Shown here: positions 8,588 to 16,832 of the stretch, piece by piece
Layout of the letters: each line of letters opens with the position of its first letter
Numbering within the stretch: position 1 is the stretch's first letter
NCBI GenBank assembly: GCA_002421605.1
Contig: DISJ01000020.1
Span: 310,684-374,683, forward strand
DNA: 64,000 nt
Source of the DNA: Rhodobacteraceae bacterium UBA6213
GTDB lineage: Bacteria; Pseudomonadota; Alphaproteobacteria; Rhodobacterales; Rhodobacteraceae
Direction of reading: 5' to 3'
Notes under the pieces: model-generated
Databases searched by the model: none
What the model was told of the DNA's origin: nothing
Seen by the model: only the letters and a program-made list of their open reading frames with translations
Made by a program: the position numbers and the translations under genes

Positions 8588-9572
8588 GTCAGCCCCGCCG
8601 TGCCCAGTTGCCATTGGCGCGCAAATTGTCGCAAATGACGCGCGGGTTCAACCGCCGCTTGGAGCGATTGCAAAAAACTTGAGCCAGACCGCCGATCCTT
8701 TCGACCCTGACCGCATCGATGCGGCGCACCATGTGCTGATCGCTGGGCCCACGGCAAGCGGCAAGTCGGCGCTGGCGTTGCATCTGGCAACAACGCAAGG
8801 CGGTGTCGTGGTCAATGCCGACGCGCTGCAAGTCTGGTCCTGCTGGCGCGTGCTCAGCGCGCGGCCAAGCGAGGCCGATGAGGAGGCAGCACCCCATGCG
8901 CTTTATGGCCATGTGGCGCCCGGGGCGGACTATTCAGTGGGGCATTGGCTGCGCGATGTGGCGGGTTTGCTGGCCACGGGGCAGCGGCTGATCGTGGTTG
9001 GGGGCACCGGCCTTTACCTTTCGGCGTTGACCTCGGGTCTGGCTGAAATTCCGCAAACACCACCTGAGCTGCGCACAAAGGCCACGGCGCGCGTGCAGCA
9101 CGAAGGGTTTGGCGCGCTTTTGGCGGAACTGGACCCCGCCACCGCAGCGCGGATCGACCGGCAAAACCCGTTGCGCGTGCAGCGCGCTTGGGAGGTGCAG
9201 GCAGCAACCGGGCGCGGGCTGGCAGCTTGGCAAGATGCGACCCCTGCCCCGCTCTTGCCACTCGCCGCCTGCACGCCGCTGCTGATCGAAACCGACCGTG
9301 ACCTGCTGGCCGCGCGGATAGCCACACGCTTCGGCGCGATGCTCGGTTCTGGCGCACTTGAGGAGGTGCGCGCAGTGTTGCCGTTCTGGAACCCCACCGC
9401 GCCTTGGGCGCAGGCGATTGGTGCGCGCGACATTGTCGCATATCTGCGCGACGAGATGTCGCTGACGGGCGCAACCGAGGCTGCGGTGATCGCGACACAG
9501 CAGTATGCAAAGCGGCAGCGCACTTGGTTTCGTGGTCGGATGCGCGATTGGCACAAGATCATGGGGGCCTGA
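8586..9572 (+). CDS. miaA: tRNA dimethylallyltransferase
   Basis: Transfers a dimethylallyl group to A37 of tRNAs that read UNN codons. The P-loop GPTASGKS is at residues 54-61 of the longest reading. VVNADALQVW and VVGGTGLYLSAL follow, with the C-terminal QYAKRQRTWFRGR motif. The P-loop normally lies near residue 10-20, so the first ATG at 8586 is probably too early; in-frame TTG (8679) and GTG (8733) codons are alternatives, and no clear ribosome site decides. It is divergent from pyrH with no intergenic space. Confidence 0.93.
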   Translation: MSAPPCPVAIGAQIVANDARVQPPLGAIAKNLSQTADPFDPDRIDAAHHVLIAGPTASGKSALALHLATTQGGVVVNADALQVWSCWRVLSARPSEADEEAAPHALYGHVAPGADYSVGHWLRDVAGLLATGQRLIVVGGTGLYLSALTSGLAEIPQTPPELRTKATARVQHEGFGALLAELDPATAARIDRQNPLRVQRAWEVQAATGRGLAAWQDATPAPLLPLAACTPLLIETDRDLLAARIATRFGAMLGSGALEEVRAVLPFWNPTAPWAQAIGARDIVAYLRDEMSLTGATEAAVIATQQYAKRQRTWFRGRMRDWHKIMGA

Positions 9573-9595
9573 GCGGCTACCGGAAGGTTTCCGCT
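9572..9595 (+). terminator. Possible terminator hairpin after miaA
   Basis: AGCGG and CCGCT pair around an inner ACC-GGAA-GGT stem-loop with a GNRA-type tetraloop, separated by a 2x2 internal loop. It starts at the last base of the miaA stop codon. No strong T-run follows, only a T-rich stretch. This is a weak call based on base pairing alone. Confidence 0.3.
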
Positions 9596-9672
9596 TAGGC
9601 CTAGTATTTATCTTTCAAAATAGGCACTTCGACGGTATTCTTCGCGCGATCCATGGCAAAGGGCTGCCTGCC

Positions 9673-10557
9673 TTGAAACTGTTTTCTGCAATCCCGCTGT
9701 CGCAACTCGATCTTGGCGGCACTAAAACCGCCTCGGCGCAAACGCCCGGAGCACGGGCAATTTCGCTTTTGGAACCGCCCAGTCAAGTGCGGATCGTGCC
9801 GATTCAGCGGCTCGCAGCTGGCGGGCGCTGGCGCGTTGAAGCGATGCGCTCACTGTCTGAACCGGTGCTGATGTGGTTCACCCGCGGTCAGGGGCGAATC
9901 ACGCTAGGCGGGGTCACGCGCGGCTACGGCACCCATAACGCAGTATTCATTCCGGCAGGCGTAATGCACAGTTTCGAGCTGGGCGCGCAGACCGCAGGTG
10001 TCGCGCTTTACTTTGGCGCCAATAGCGATGTGACCTTGCCACATTCGATCCAGCATCTGCGCATCCGCGAAAGCGCGCCACAAACCGAAGTTGCTGCAAT
10101 TCTGGAAAGCATCCAGCGCGAGTTGGAAAGCACGCGTCCGGGCGCTGAACGCGCTGCGCGCCACCACCTTGGCTTGCTTGGCGTCTGGTTGGAGCGGCAG
10201 GCGGAAATTGCCGCAGCCGATGCCAAACGCCCGCCCGCATCGCGCCGCCTTGCCGCGCGCTACACCGCGCTACTAGAGCGTGAATTCCGCAGCGGGCTTG
10301 GCGTGGCCGAAATGGCCGCCGAGTTGGGCGTTACACCAACGCACCTCACCCGCGCCTGCCGCGAGGCTTGCGGGCGCCCGGCGCATGAATTGCTGGCCGA
10401 TCGCCGCCTGTATGAAGCACGCAGGCTTTTGAGCGAAACCCGCGAACCGGTGAAGGAAATTGCCACCGCGCTTGGCTTTACCAGCCCCGCCTATTTTACT
10501 CGCGCGTTTCACGCCAGCACCGGCAAAACGCCAACCGCTTTTCGCAAAAGCGCCTAA
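9673..10557 (+). CDS. AraC-family transcriptional regulator
   Basis: About 294 residues, with an N-terminal cupin-like sensing region (HNAVFIPAGVMHSFELG) and a C-terminal pair of helix-turn-helix motifs (LGVAEMAAELGVTPTHLTRA and VKEIATALGFTSPAYFTRAF). The open frame extends back into miaA, but homology-like sequence begins at LKLFSAIPLSQ. The TTG at 9673, with AAAGGG upstream, is therefore taken as the start; no in-frame ATG fits. It may respond to a small carboxylate or sugar. No obvious target gene is adjacent. Confidence 0.8.
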   Translation: MKLFSAIPLSQLDLGGTKTASAQTPGARAISLLEPPSQVRIVPIQRLAAGGRWRVEAMRSLSEPVLMWFTRGQGRITLGGVTRGYGTHNAVFIPAGVMHSFELGAQTAGVALYFGANSDVTLPHSIQHLRIRESAPQTEVAAILESIQRELESTRPGAERAARHHLGLLGVWLERQAEIAAADAKRPPASRRLAARYTALLEREFRSGLGVAEMAAELGVTPTHLTRACREACGRPAHELLADRRLYEARRLLSETREPVKEIATALGFTSPAYFTRAFHASTGKTPTAFRKSA

Positions 10558-10585
10558 GGCGGGGCCTGCTTGACGCCCGTCCGGC

Positions 10586-10963
10586 CTAGCTAGGGGCGAG
10601 GTCCCCTTGCCATTTTGCGAGCGCTGTCAAAAGGCAGTTCGATTTTGCCAACCAATCGCCGACAAGCAGCGCCTCGGCTTCGGCCAGACGCCCTTGCTCG
10701 ATCAACTGCGCAATCTCGCCCGATGCGAGGTGAAATTCGCAGTGCAGCCGGTCAATCACCCGCCAGGTTGGCGTATCGCGCATGGCGGCGTCAATATCGG
10801 GGCCGTGCAGCCAGGTGCCAAGGGCGCAGGCATGACTATCGCCCACCTCTTGCACCGATTTTCCCAAGTGCCCGGTGTTGATCGCGCGGCGCAGGGCAAG
10901 GCGCCAACGGCCATGCGCATCGATCGCCTGGCTGATTTGATCAGACGTGCGATTGTGAAGCAT
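10586..10963 (-). CDS. Stand-alone CZB (chemoreceptor zinc-binding) domain protein
   Basis: About 125 residues matching the CZB fold in which three His and one Cys bind zinc. Candidate ligands are the His in AIDAHGRWR, the HAC in GDSHACALGTWL, and the CEFH in LHCEFHLASGE. CZB domains usually sit at the C-terminus of chemoreceptors or diguanylate cyclases and sense zinc or hypochlorous acid; here there is no attached signalling domain. The ATG at 10963 follows GGGAGGGG; GTG at 10999 and ATG at 10993 are alternative starts. The ligand assignment is by pattern. Confidence 0.75.
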   Translation of the reverse strand: MLHNRTSDQISQAIDAHGRWRLALRRAINTGHLGKSVQEVGDSHACALGTWLHGPDIDAAMRDTPTWRVIDRLHCEFHLASGEIAQLIEQGRLAEAEALLVGDWLAKSNCLLTALAKWQGDLAPS

Positions 10964-11017
10964 CACCCCTCCCGAAAACATTGGCGAAAGCATCGCCACG
11001 AGAGGTTAATGGCCGGT

Positions 11018-11755
11018 TTATGCGGACTCGCCCTCTTTGCGATCACGAAAGCCAGTAGCGACCACGAATTTTTCAGAGCTGTCGGCCCGGCTTGCTGGTG
11101 GCTTCACATTGGCAACCTTGGCAAAGTTCTGTTTCAAGCGGGTTTGCAGTTCCAGCTCTGCCCCGCCAGCCAGCACTTTGGCCACGAAGGTGCCACCCTC
11201 AACCAGCACATCAAAGGCAAAATCGGCCGCCGCATCACAAAGCGCGATGATGCGCAAATGGTCGGTTCCCGGATGCCCCGAAGCGGCGGCAGCCATGTCC
11301 GACATCACCACATCGGCCGGGCCGCCTAGCCAAACCTTGACCTGCGCCTCGGCACCCTCGGCCAAAAAGTCTAGCTGATGTATCTGCGCGCCTGCTACAG
11401 GATCGACCACTTGCAGATCGACACCAAGCACGGTGCCAACCCGTTTGCCCGATTTTTCGCCCAGCGCATTCACCCGTGCCACCGCCACCTGGCACCAGCC
11501 GCCGGGCGCACAGCCAAGGTCTACCACTCGCGCGCCGGGCACAAGAAAGCGATATTTATCATCGAGTTCGAGAATCTTGTATGCGGCGCGGCCGCGGTAA
11601 CCCTCTTTCTTGGCGCGCTGCACATAGGGGTCGTTCAACTGCCGCTCCAACCACAGGGTCGAGCTGAGTTTGCGCCCCTTGGCGGTTTTCACCCGCACCT
11701 TCAGATCGCGTTGCCCGCGCCCTGACGTGCCGCCTGTGCCCGCTATTTTCGCCAT
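11018..11755 (-). CDS. rlmE: 23S rRNA (uridine-2'-O)-methyltransferase RlmE (FtsJ/RrmJ)
   Basis: 245-residue SAM-dependent methyltransferase that modifies U2552 in the A-loop of 23S rRNA. It shows SRAxYK-type sequence (YRGRAAYKILELDDKY), the SAM motif VVDLGCAPGGWCQVAV, and VMSDMAAAASGHPGTDHLR with the catalytic Asp. The last K is in FVAKVLAGG, completing the K-D-K-E set. A short basic N-terminal extension (about 20 residues) is typical of alphaproteobacterial members. It begins one base after the upstream phosphatase stop, so both are probably one operon. Confidence 0.93.
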   Translation of the reverse strand: MAKIAGTGGTSGRGQRDLKVRVKTAKGRKLSSTLWLERQLNDPYVQRAKKEGYRGRAAYKILELDDKYRFLVPGARVVDLGCAPGGWCQVAVARVNALGEKSGKRVGTVLGVDLQVVDPVAGAQIHQLDFLAEGAEAQVKVWLGGPADVVMSDMAAAASGHPGTDHLRIIALCDAAADFAFDVLVEGGTFVAKVLAGGAELELQTRLKQNFAKVANVKPPASRADSSEKFVVATGFRDRKEGESA

Positions 11756-11756
11756 C

Positions 11757-12872
11757 TCAAATCATCCCGTCTTCGCTCAGAACCCCATCGGCGGCCATCT
11801 GCGCGTAAAGCAGCCCCTCGCGCAACCCGCGATCGGCTACCGACATCTTGTCGGTCGGCCAGACCCGCATCAGCGCCTGCAAGATCGCAGCACCCGACAT
11901 GATCAATGTATGCCGATCACGCCCAATGCGCGGGTCGGTGCGCCGACCTTCTGGGCCCAGCGACAGAAAACTGCGGATCACCGCGTCAATCTCGCCCGAA
12001 GTCATCTGCAAACCATCCACCTTGTTGCGATCATAGCGGCGCAGCCCAAGGTGGCAGGCAGCAACTGTGGTTACGGTGCCCGAGGTGCCAATGATCTGGA
12101 ACCCCTCGCGTGGCGAACCGGCTAGGTAAGGGGTGAAAGAGGCCAGCTTTTCCTCGAAATACCAACTCATCAACGCAAAGCGGGCAGCGTCATCTTCGAC
12201 ATCCGAGAACTGGTCCTTCAACGTCGCAACACCCAGTGGAACCGAGATCCAGTCAACCACCCGCGCCGCAGCGAGCGTGCCCTGATCGGCGTGAAACCCC
12301 GCCGAGAGCCGCATGATCGAGCGTGCGCGTTCCGGCCCGGGCACCTGCGTAAGGTCGATCCAGACCAGTTCGGTCGAGCCGCCGCCGATATCGACCACCA
12401 GCAGCTGTTCGGTCTTGTCGCTAACCAGCGGCGCGCAGGAAACCACCGCCAGGCGCGCTTCCTCTTCAGGTTGGATGATTTCAAGCGGCAGCCCGGTTTC
12501 GCGCGCGACCGAGCGGATAAATTCACGCGCGTTGCGCGCGCGCCGACAGGCCTCGGTAGCCACCAGCCGCATTCGCGTAACTTGGTGTTCTTCAATCTTG
12601 CGGCGGCAGATTTGCAGCGCCTGAACGGTGCGCAACATCGAGGCACGGCCAAGCCGCCCCGTGGCTTCCAACCCGTAGCCAAGCTGCACTGCCTTGGAAA
12701 AACTGTCCACGACGTGAAACTGCGCGCCCGCAGGGCGGGCGATCAGCATGCGACAACTGTTGGTGCCAAGATCGAGCGCGGCATAAAGCTCGCCCGTCTC
12801 GGCGGGTCGGGTGCCGGGTGGCTCTACCGCCTTCGGGAACGCGCCCGCACCCACGGGACGCCTGGGCGTCAT
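11757..12872 (-). CDS. Ppx/GppA-family exopolyphosphatase / pppGpp phosphohydrolase-like protein
   Basis: 371-residue ASKHA-fold phosphatase. LDLGTNSCRMLIARP near residue 33 is phosphate loop 1 and VVDIGGGSTELVWID is phosphate loop 2. It lacks the long C-terminal domain of E. coli Ppx, like the short GppA-type proteins common in Rhodobacterales upstream of rlmE. Substrate (polyphosphate or pppGpp) cannot be told from sequence. It overlaps nothing and runs into rlmE with a 1-bp gap. Confidence 0.88.
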   Translation of the reverse strand: MTPRRPVGAGAFPKAVEPPGTRPAETGELYAALDLGTNSCRMLIARPAGAQFHVVDSFSKAVQLGYGLEATGRLGRASMLRTVQALQICRRKIEEHQVTRMRLVATEACRRARNAREFIRSVARETGLPLEIIQPEEEARLAVVSCAPLVSDKTEQLLVVDIGGGSTELVWIDLTQVPGPERARSIMRLSAGFHADQGTLAAARVVDWISVPLGVATLKDQFSDVEDDAARFALMSWYFEEKLASFTPYLAGSPREGFQIIGTSGTVTTVAACHLGLRRYDRNKVDGLQMTSGEIDAVIRSFLSLGPEGRRTDPRIGRDRHTLIMSGAAILQALMRVWPTDKMSVADRGLREGLLYAQMAADGVLSEDGMI

Positions 12873-13028
12873 CTCGAACGCCCTCCGATTTCAAGTTACC
12901 TCCAAGGTAGCGGCGCAAGGCGCGCGGCGCAAGACTGCAATCGATACGCACGCGCCTCGCCCAGTCGGTCGGGGTTGACTTCGCCGCGCCGCGCGGGGCT
13001 CATTGCCGCAATCCTAGGAGGAACGATA

Positions 13029-14270
13029 ATGAGCGGATTTGAGCGCGAACTTGAAGAGCGGCTGGTACGATACGCCACCGTCGATACCCAAAGCGACGAG
13101 CGTTCGCCCAGTTCGCCCAGCACCGCAATCCAGCTTGATCTGGCCCGAATGTTGGCGGCCGAATTGAGCGCAATAGGTGCCGCAGACGTGCAGCTGACCG
13201 AATATGGCGCGGTCTTGGCCACGGTGCCGGCCACGCGCGAAGGCGCGCCGGTGATCGGGCTATTGGCTCATGTTGATACCGCGCCGCAGTTTCACGCGGT
13301 TGGGGTAAAGCCGGTGGTGCACCGCGGCTACAACGGCGGGCCGATCGCCTTTGCCGACGCGCCGGGGCTGACACTTTCGCCCGAAAGCTCGCGTCATCTT
13401 GGCGAAAAGATCGGACATGATATCATCACCGCCTCGGGCACGACGCTGCTGGGGGCTGACGACAAGGCCGGGGTCGCGGTCATCATGACTTTGGCGCACC
13501 ACCTTCTGAGCAACCCAGAGCGGCAACACGGCGCGATCCGCATTGCCTTTACCCCCGACGAAGAAATCGGGCGCGGTGTTGACAAGCGCCTGCCCAAAGA
13601 CCTTGGCGCAGACTTTGCCTACACGCTTGACGGCGGCGCTGTTGGCGAGATCGAATATGAAAGCTTTTCGGCAGACGGCGCGAGCGTCACGATCACCGGC
13701 GTGTCGGTGCACCCCGGCTTTGCCAAGGGCAAAATGGTCAACGCCTTGCATCTGGCCGCAAAAATCGTGACCGCCCTGCCACAGGCGACGATGACCCCCG
13801 AAGTTACCGATGGGCGCGAAGGGTTCTTGCACCTTTACGAACAGCGCGGCAGCGCAGCCGAAGTTGAATTGAACTTCATTCTGCGTGATTTTGAACGTGA
13901 CGGGTTAGCTGCCAAGGGCGAGCTTTTGCGTGCGGTCTGCGCCGCCGTGCAGGCGGGCGAGCCGCGCGCGACCATCAGCTGCGAGATCCGCCCGCAATAC
14001 CGCAACATGCGCTATTGGCTGGAAAACGACATGGCACCAGTAGAATTGGCGCGCGCTGCCTGCCGCGCCGAGGGGATCGAGCCGGTTTCCGCGCCGATCC
14101 GTGGCGGCACCGATGGCTCTCGTTTGACCGAAATGGGTGTGCCCACGCCTAACATCTTCACCGGCATGCAGGAAATTCACGGCCCCCTCGAATGGATTTC
14201 GGTACAAGACATGGCGTGCGCAACCCGCGTCTGCCTGCGTCTGACAGAGCTTGCCGCAACTTCGCGATGA
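13029..14270 (+). CDS. pepT: Peptidase T (tripeptide aminopeptidase)
   Basis: 413-residue cytosolic M20 dizinc tripeptidase that removes the N-terminal residue of tripeptides. Zinc and catalytic motifs are LAHVDTAP (His81, Asp83), LGADDKAG, FTPDEEIGRG and the C-terminal TGMQEIHGPLEW. The ATG at 13029 follows a perfect AGGAGG (13016-13021); the frame is open far upstream but without homology. The stop overlaps the start of the next gene as ATGA. Confidence 0.95.
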   Translation: MSGFERELEERLVRYATVDTQSDERSPSSPSTAIQLDLARMLAAELSAIGAADVQLTEYGAVLATVPATREGAPVIGLLAHVDTAPQFHAVGVKPVVHRGYNGGPIAFADAPGLTLSPESSRHLGEKIGHDIITASGTTLLGADDKAGVAVIMTLAHHLLSNPERQHGAIRIAFTPDEEIGRGVDKRLPKDLGADFAYTLDGGAVGEIEYESFSADGASVTITGVSVHPGFAKGKMVNALHLAAKIVTALPQATMTPEVTDGREGFLHLYEQRGSAAEVELNFILRDFERDGLAAKGELLRAVCAAVQAGEPRATISCEIRPQYRNMRYWLENDMAPVELARAACRAEGIEPVSAPIRGGTDGSRLTEMGVPTPNIFTGMQEIHGPLEWISVQDMACATRVCLRLTELAATSR

Positions 14271-14953
14271 AGCGGTCCCGCATCAACCAGATCATGGCAG
14301 AAGCTGGCGAAATCATCGCCCGCCACGGCTTTGTGCTGCCCCCCTTCGCGCGCTGGACGCCACAGGAATTTGTTGCCCGCAAGGGCACGGCTCGCCGCAT
14401 CATCGACGCCCGACTTGGTTGGGACATTACCGATTACGGCGCCGGGCGGTTTGACGAAATGGGGCTGTTTCTGTTCACCCTGCGCAATGGGCGGCTGGGC
14501 GATCTGCAACGCGGTGGCGGCATGTGCTACGCTGAGAAGCTGTTGATTTCGCGCCAAGACCAGCTTTCGCCCATGCACCGCCATGCGCTGAAGGCCGAAG
14601 ATATCATCAACCGCGGCGGCGCCACTTTGGTGGTCGAGCTATATGGCTCTGACGATCAGGGCGGTTTTGGCGAAGACCGCGGCGGCACGGTTTGGTGCGA
14701 CGGGCAGCGGCGCGATTTTGCCCCCGGCGAAAAGCTGCACCTTGCGCCGGGCGAAAGCGTGACGCTGATGGCGGGCGATTGGCACGCGTTCTGGGGGATG
14801 GGCGGCGATGTGCTGGTCGGCGAGGTCTCTACCGTCAACGACGATGAAACCGACAATATCTTCCGCGAGCCGATCGGGCGCTTTGCCACGATCGAAGAGG
14901 ATGTTGCGCCAACGCATCTTCTGGTCAGCGACTATCGCAACTGGCTTGGTTGA
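14267..14953 (+). CDS. D-lyxose ketol-isomerase family protein
   Basis: 228-residue cupin of the D-lyxose isomerase (former DUF1498) family, which interconverts D-lyxose and D-xylulose (some members act on mannose/fructose) using a divalent metal. Metal-binding residues are visible as SPMHRHALKAEDI and a later His in AGDWHAFWG. The ATG overlaps the pepT stop (ATGA), so translation is coupled. With the glycerate kinase behind it, it suggests a minor route for pentose or sugar-acid salvage. Substrate is inferred from family only. Confidence 0.85.
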   Translation: MKRSRINQIMAEAGEIIARHGFVLPPFARWTPQEFVARKGTARRIIDARLGWDITDYGAGRFDEMGLFLFTLRNGRLGDLQRGGGMCYAEKLLISRQDQLSPMHRHALKAEDIINRGGATLVVELYGSDDQGGFGEDRGGTVWCDGQRRDFAPGEKLHLAPGESVTLMAGDWHAFWGMGGDVLVGEVSTVNDDETDNIFREPIGRFATIEEDVAPTHLLVSDYRNWLG

Positions 14954-14963
14954 GGTGCGCGCG

Positions 14964-16232
14964 ATGCCACTTGACCCCAGCTCCGCCCCCCAACCCTTCC
15001 TGCGTGCGCTTTTCGATCGCGCGGTCGAAGCCGCAGACCCGATGCGCCGCCTGCCCACCTTTCTACCCGAAAAACCCAAGGGGCGCGTGGTGGTGGTGGG
15101 CGCGGGCAAAGCCAGTGCGCGGATGGCAGAGGCGGTCGAGGCCCAATGGGGGCTTTGCGAGGGGCTGGTCATCACCCGCTACGGCCACGGGCGGCCCTGC
15201 CGGGGTATCGAGATTGTCGAAGCCGCGCATCCTGTGCCCGACGCGGCAGGGCTGGCCGCCAGCGCGCGGATGCTCGCGCTGCTTGAAAGCTTGGGCGAGG
15301 GCGATTTTGTGCTGGCGCTTATCTCGGGCGGTGCATCGGCGCTGCTGGTGGCGCCCGCCGAAGGGGTGAGTCTTGGCGAAAAGCAGGCGGTGAACGCCGC
15401 ACTTCTGGCCTCTGGCGCGCCAATTGATCAAATGAACACGCTGCGCAAGCACCTCTCGCGCGTCAAAGGTGGCCAGCTTGCAGCGGCGGCCTATCCGGCT
15501 CGGATGCTGACACTGATGATCTCGGACGTGCCGGGCGATGACCCGGCCCTCATCGGTTCTGGCCCCACGGTGGGCGACCATTCGAGCGCGGCCGATGCAC
15601 GAGCTGTGCTGGCGCGCTGGCAGATTGCGCTGCCGTCCAGCGTGCGCGCGGCGCTTGCACGCCCAACCGGTGTGCTTGCCCCCGATGATACGCGCCTTAT
15701 GCGTGTGCAAAACCGCATCATCGCCGCGCCAATGCAATCGCTCGCAGCGGCAGGCGAAATGGCGCGCAAGGCAGGGTGCGAGGTGCAGGTTCTGGGCGAT
15801 GCGATTGAGGGCGAGGCGCGCGTGGTGGCCGCAGAACAGGCCGCACGCGCACTTGGTAGCGCGCGCGCCCGCGGTGCGCCGCCGCTGGTGCTGCTGTCAG
15901 GGGGCGAATTGACCGTGACGCGAACCGGCGCAGGCGTTGGCGGGCCGAATGCCGAGTTCTGTCTGGCGCTTGCCATCGCGCTGAAGGCTGCGCCCAACAT
16001 CTACGCGCTAGCCTGCGATACTGACGGCGTTGACGGGGCGGCCGAGGTAGCTGGCGCATTGATTGGCCCCGAAACCCTAGCCCGCGCCCGCGCTGCCGGG
16101 CGCGACCCGGCCACGGCGCTTGCAGAAAACGATGCGCATGGTTTTTTTGCCGCGATCGGCGCGCAGATTGTCACCGGCCCCACCCTGACCAACGTCAACG
16201 ATTTTCGCGCGATTCTGGTGTGCGCTCCGTAA
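14964..16232 (+). CDS. Glycerate 2-kinase / hydroxypyruvate reductase family (MOFRL)
   Basis: 422 residues. The N-terminal Rossmann-like part has VVVVGAGKASARMAEAVE, and ALISGGASALLVAP is the glycerate kinase type II signature. The C-terminal MOFRL domain has LLSGGELTVT and GGPNAEFCLALA. It phosphorylates D-glycerate to 2-phosphoglycerate; older annotations call the same family TtuD hydroxypyruvate reductase. The ATG at 14964 lies 7 bases after TGAGGTG. It is 10 bp downstream of the lyxose isomerase gene in the same direction. Confidence 0.9.
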   Translation: MPLDPSSAPQPFLRALFDRAVEAADPMRRLPTFLPEKPKGRVVVVGAGKASARMAEAVEAQWGLCEGLVITRYGHGRPCRGIEIVEAAHPVPDAAGLAASARMLALLESLGEGDFVLALISGGASALLVAPAEGVSLGEKQAVNAALLASGAPIDQMNTLRKHLSRVKGGQLAAAAYPARMLTLMISDVPGDDPALIGSGPTVGDHSSAADARAVLARWQIALPSSVRAALARPTGVLAPDDTRLMRVQNRIIAAPMQSLAAAGEMARKAGCEVQVLGDAIEGEARVVAAEQAARALGSARARGAPPLVLLSGGELTVTRTGAGVGGPNAEFCLALAIALKAAPNIYALACDTDGVDGAAEVAGALIGPETLARARAAGRDPATALAENDAHGFFAAIGAQIVTGPTLTNVNDFRAILVCAP

Positions 16233-16255
16233 GCAGCAGGCCAGACTTCTGCTGC
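16233..16255 (+). terminator. Hairpin after glycerate kinase, possible terminator
   Basis: GCAGCAG (16233-16239) pairs perfectly with CTGCTGC (16249-16255) around a 9-base loop immediately after the stop codon. No T-run follows, so termination would be weak or Rho-assisted. From here to 16486 I see no gene on either strand. Confidence 0.3.
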
Positions 16256-16486
16256 CGCGCCTGCTGTATGGCACAGAAAACGCGCCAAACCGTACGGCAT
16301 CGCGAAACCGCGAACGACAAGAAGGCTGACCGGTCGACCTTTGGGGGGTGGGACTTGATCGGAAGGATTTGGAAGAAGGCCGCGCCACTAGCAACGTTAT
16401 CTTCCCGGCAAGGTCGGACTCTGTGCCAAACTACAGGAGGCTCTTCGTGGCAGGTCAATGGCGCGGCGATTGCCAAACCCATATCC

Positions 16487-16786
16487 TCAATATGTGCGCC
16501 TGAGGCTACTGATGAGGTCTTTGGAGGGCGCGACGAAGGCGATCGAGAACATTCCGCCCCGCAACATGCTCTCTAAAAATGCTTTCAGTTCTGCAGCGAG
16601 AACATCATTTCCATAAATTAAGCTCGGGTTTTCCAGTATATATTCTTTAAGTTGCGTCCAGTTTTGGTGCAGAGTCATATCTTCAATTCGTTGAAGTTGA
16701 GACAAAGTGTATGTGGCCTGGGCGCCGGGCGCACCTGCGACAAGCATGAAGGCTGTAATGACGGCAAGCAGTTTTGGATTTGGCAT
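16487..16786 (-). CDS. Small secreted protein downstream of the RTX gene, unknown function
   Basis: 99 residues. The N-terminus MPNPKLLAVITAFMLVAG, then APGAQA, is a classic signal peptide, leaving about 75 mature residues (TYTLSQLQRIEDMTLHQNW...) that are helical and end in SLRRTY. The ATG at 16786 follows CAGGAGA at good spacing. A longer open frame runs back to 17200 but overlaps the RTX gene. It starts 46 bp after the RTX stop, so it is probably co-transcribed. I recognise no domain. A periplasmic partner or chaperone of the RTX protein is one guess. Confidence 0.75.
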   Translation of the reverse strand: MPNPKLLAVITAFMLVAGAPGAQATYTLSQLQRIEDMTLHQNWTQLKEYILENPSLIYGNDVLAAELKAFLESMLRGGMFSIAFVAPSKDLISSLRRTY

Positions 16787-16832
16787 TCGCTGTCTCCTGA
16801 TTTGACTATTTCTGATACTGCGCCGCGCAAGT

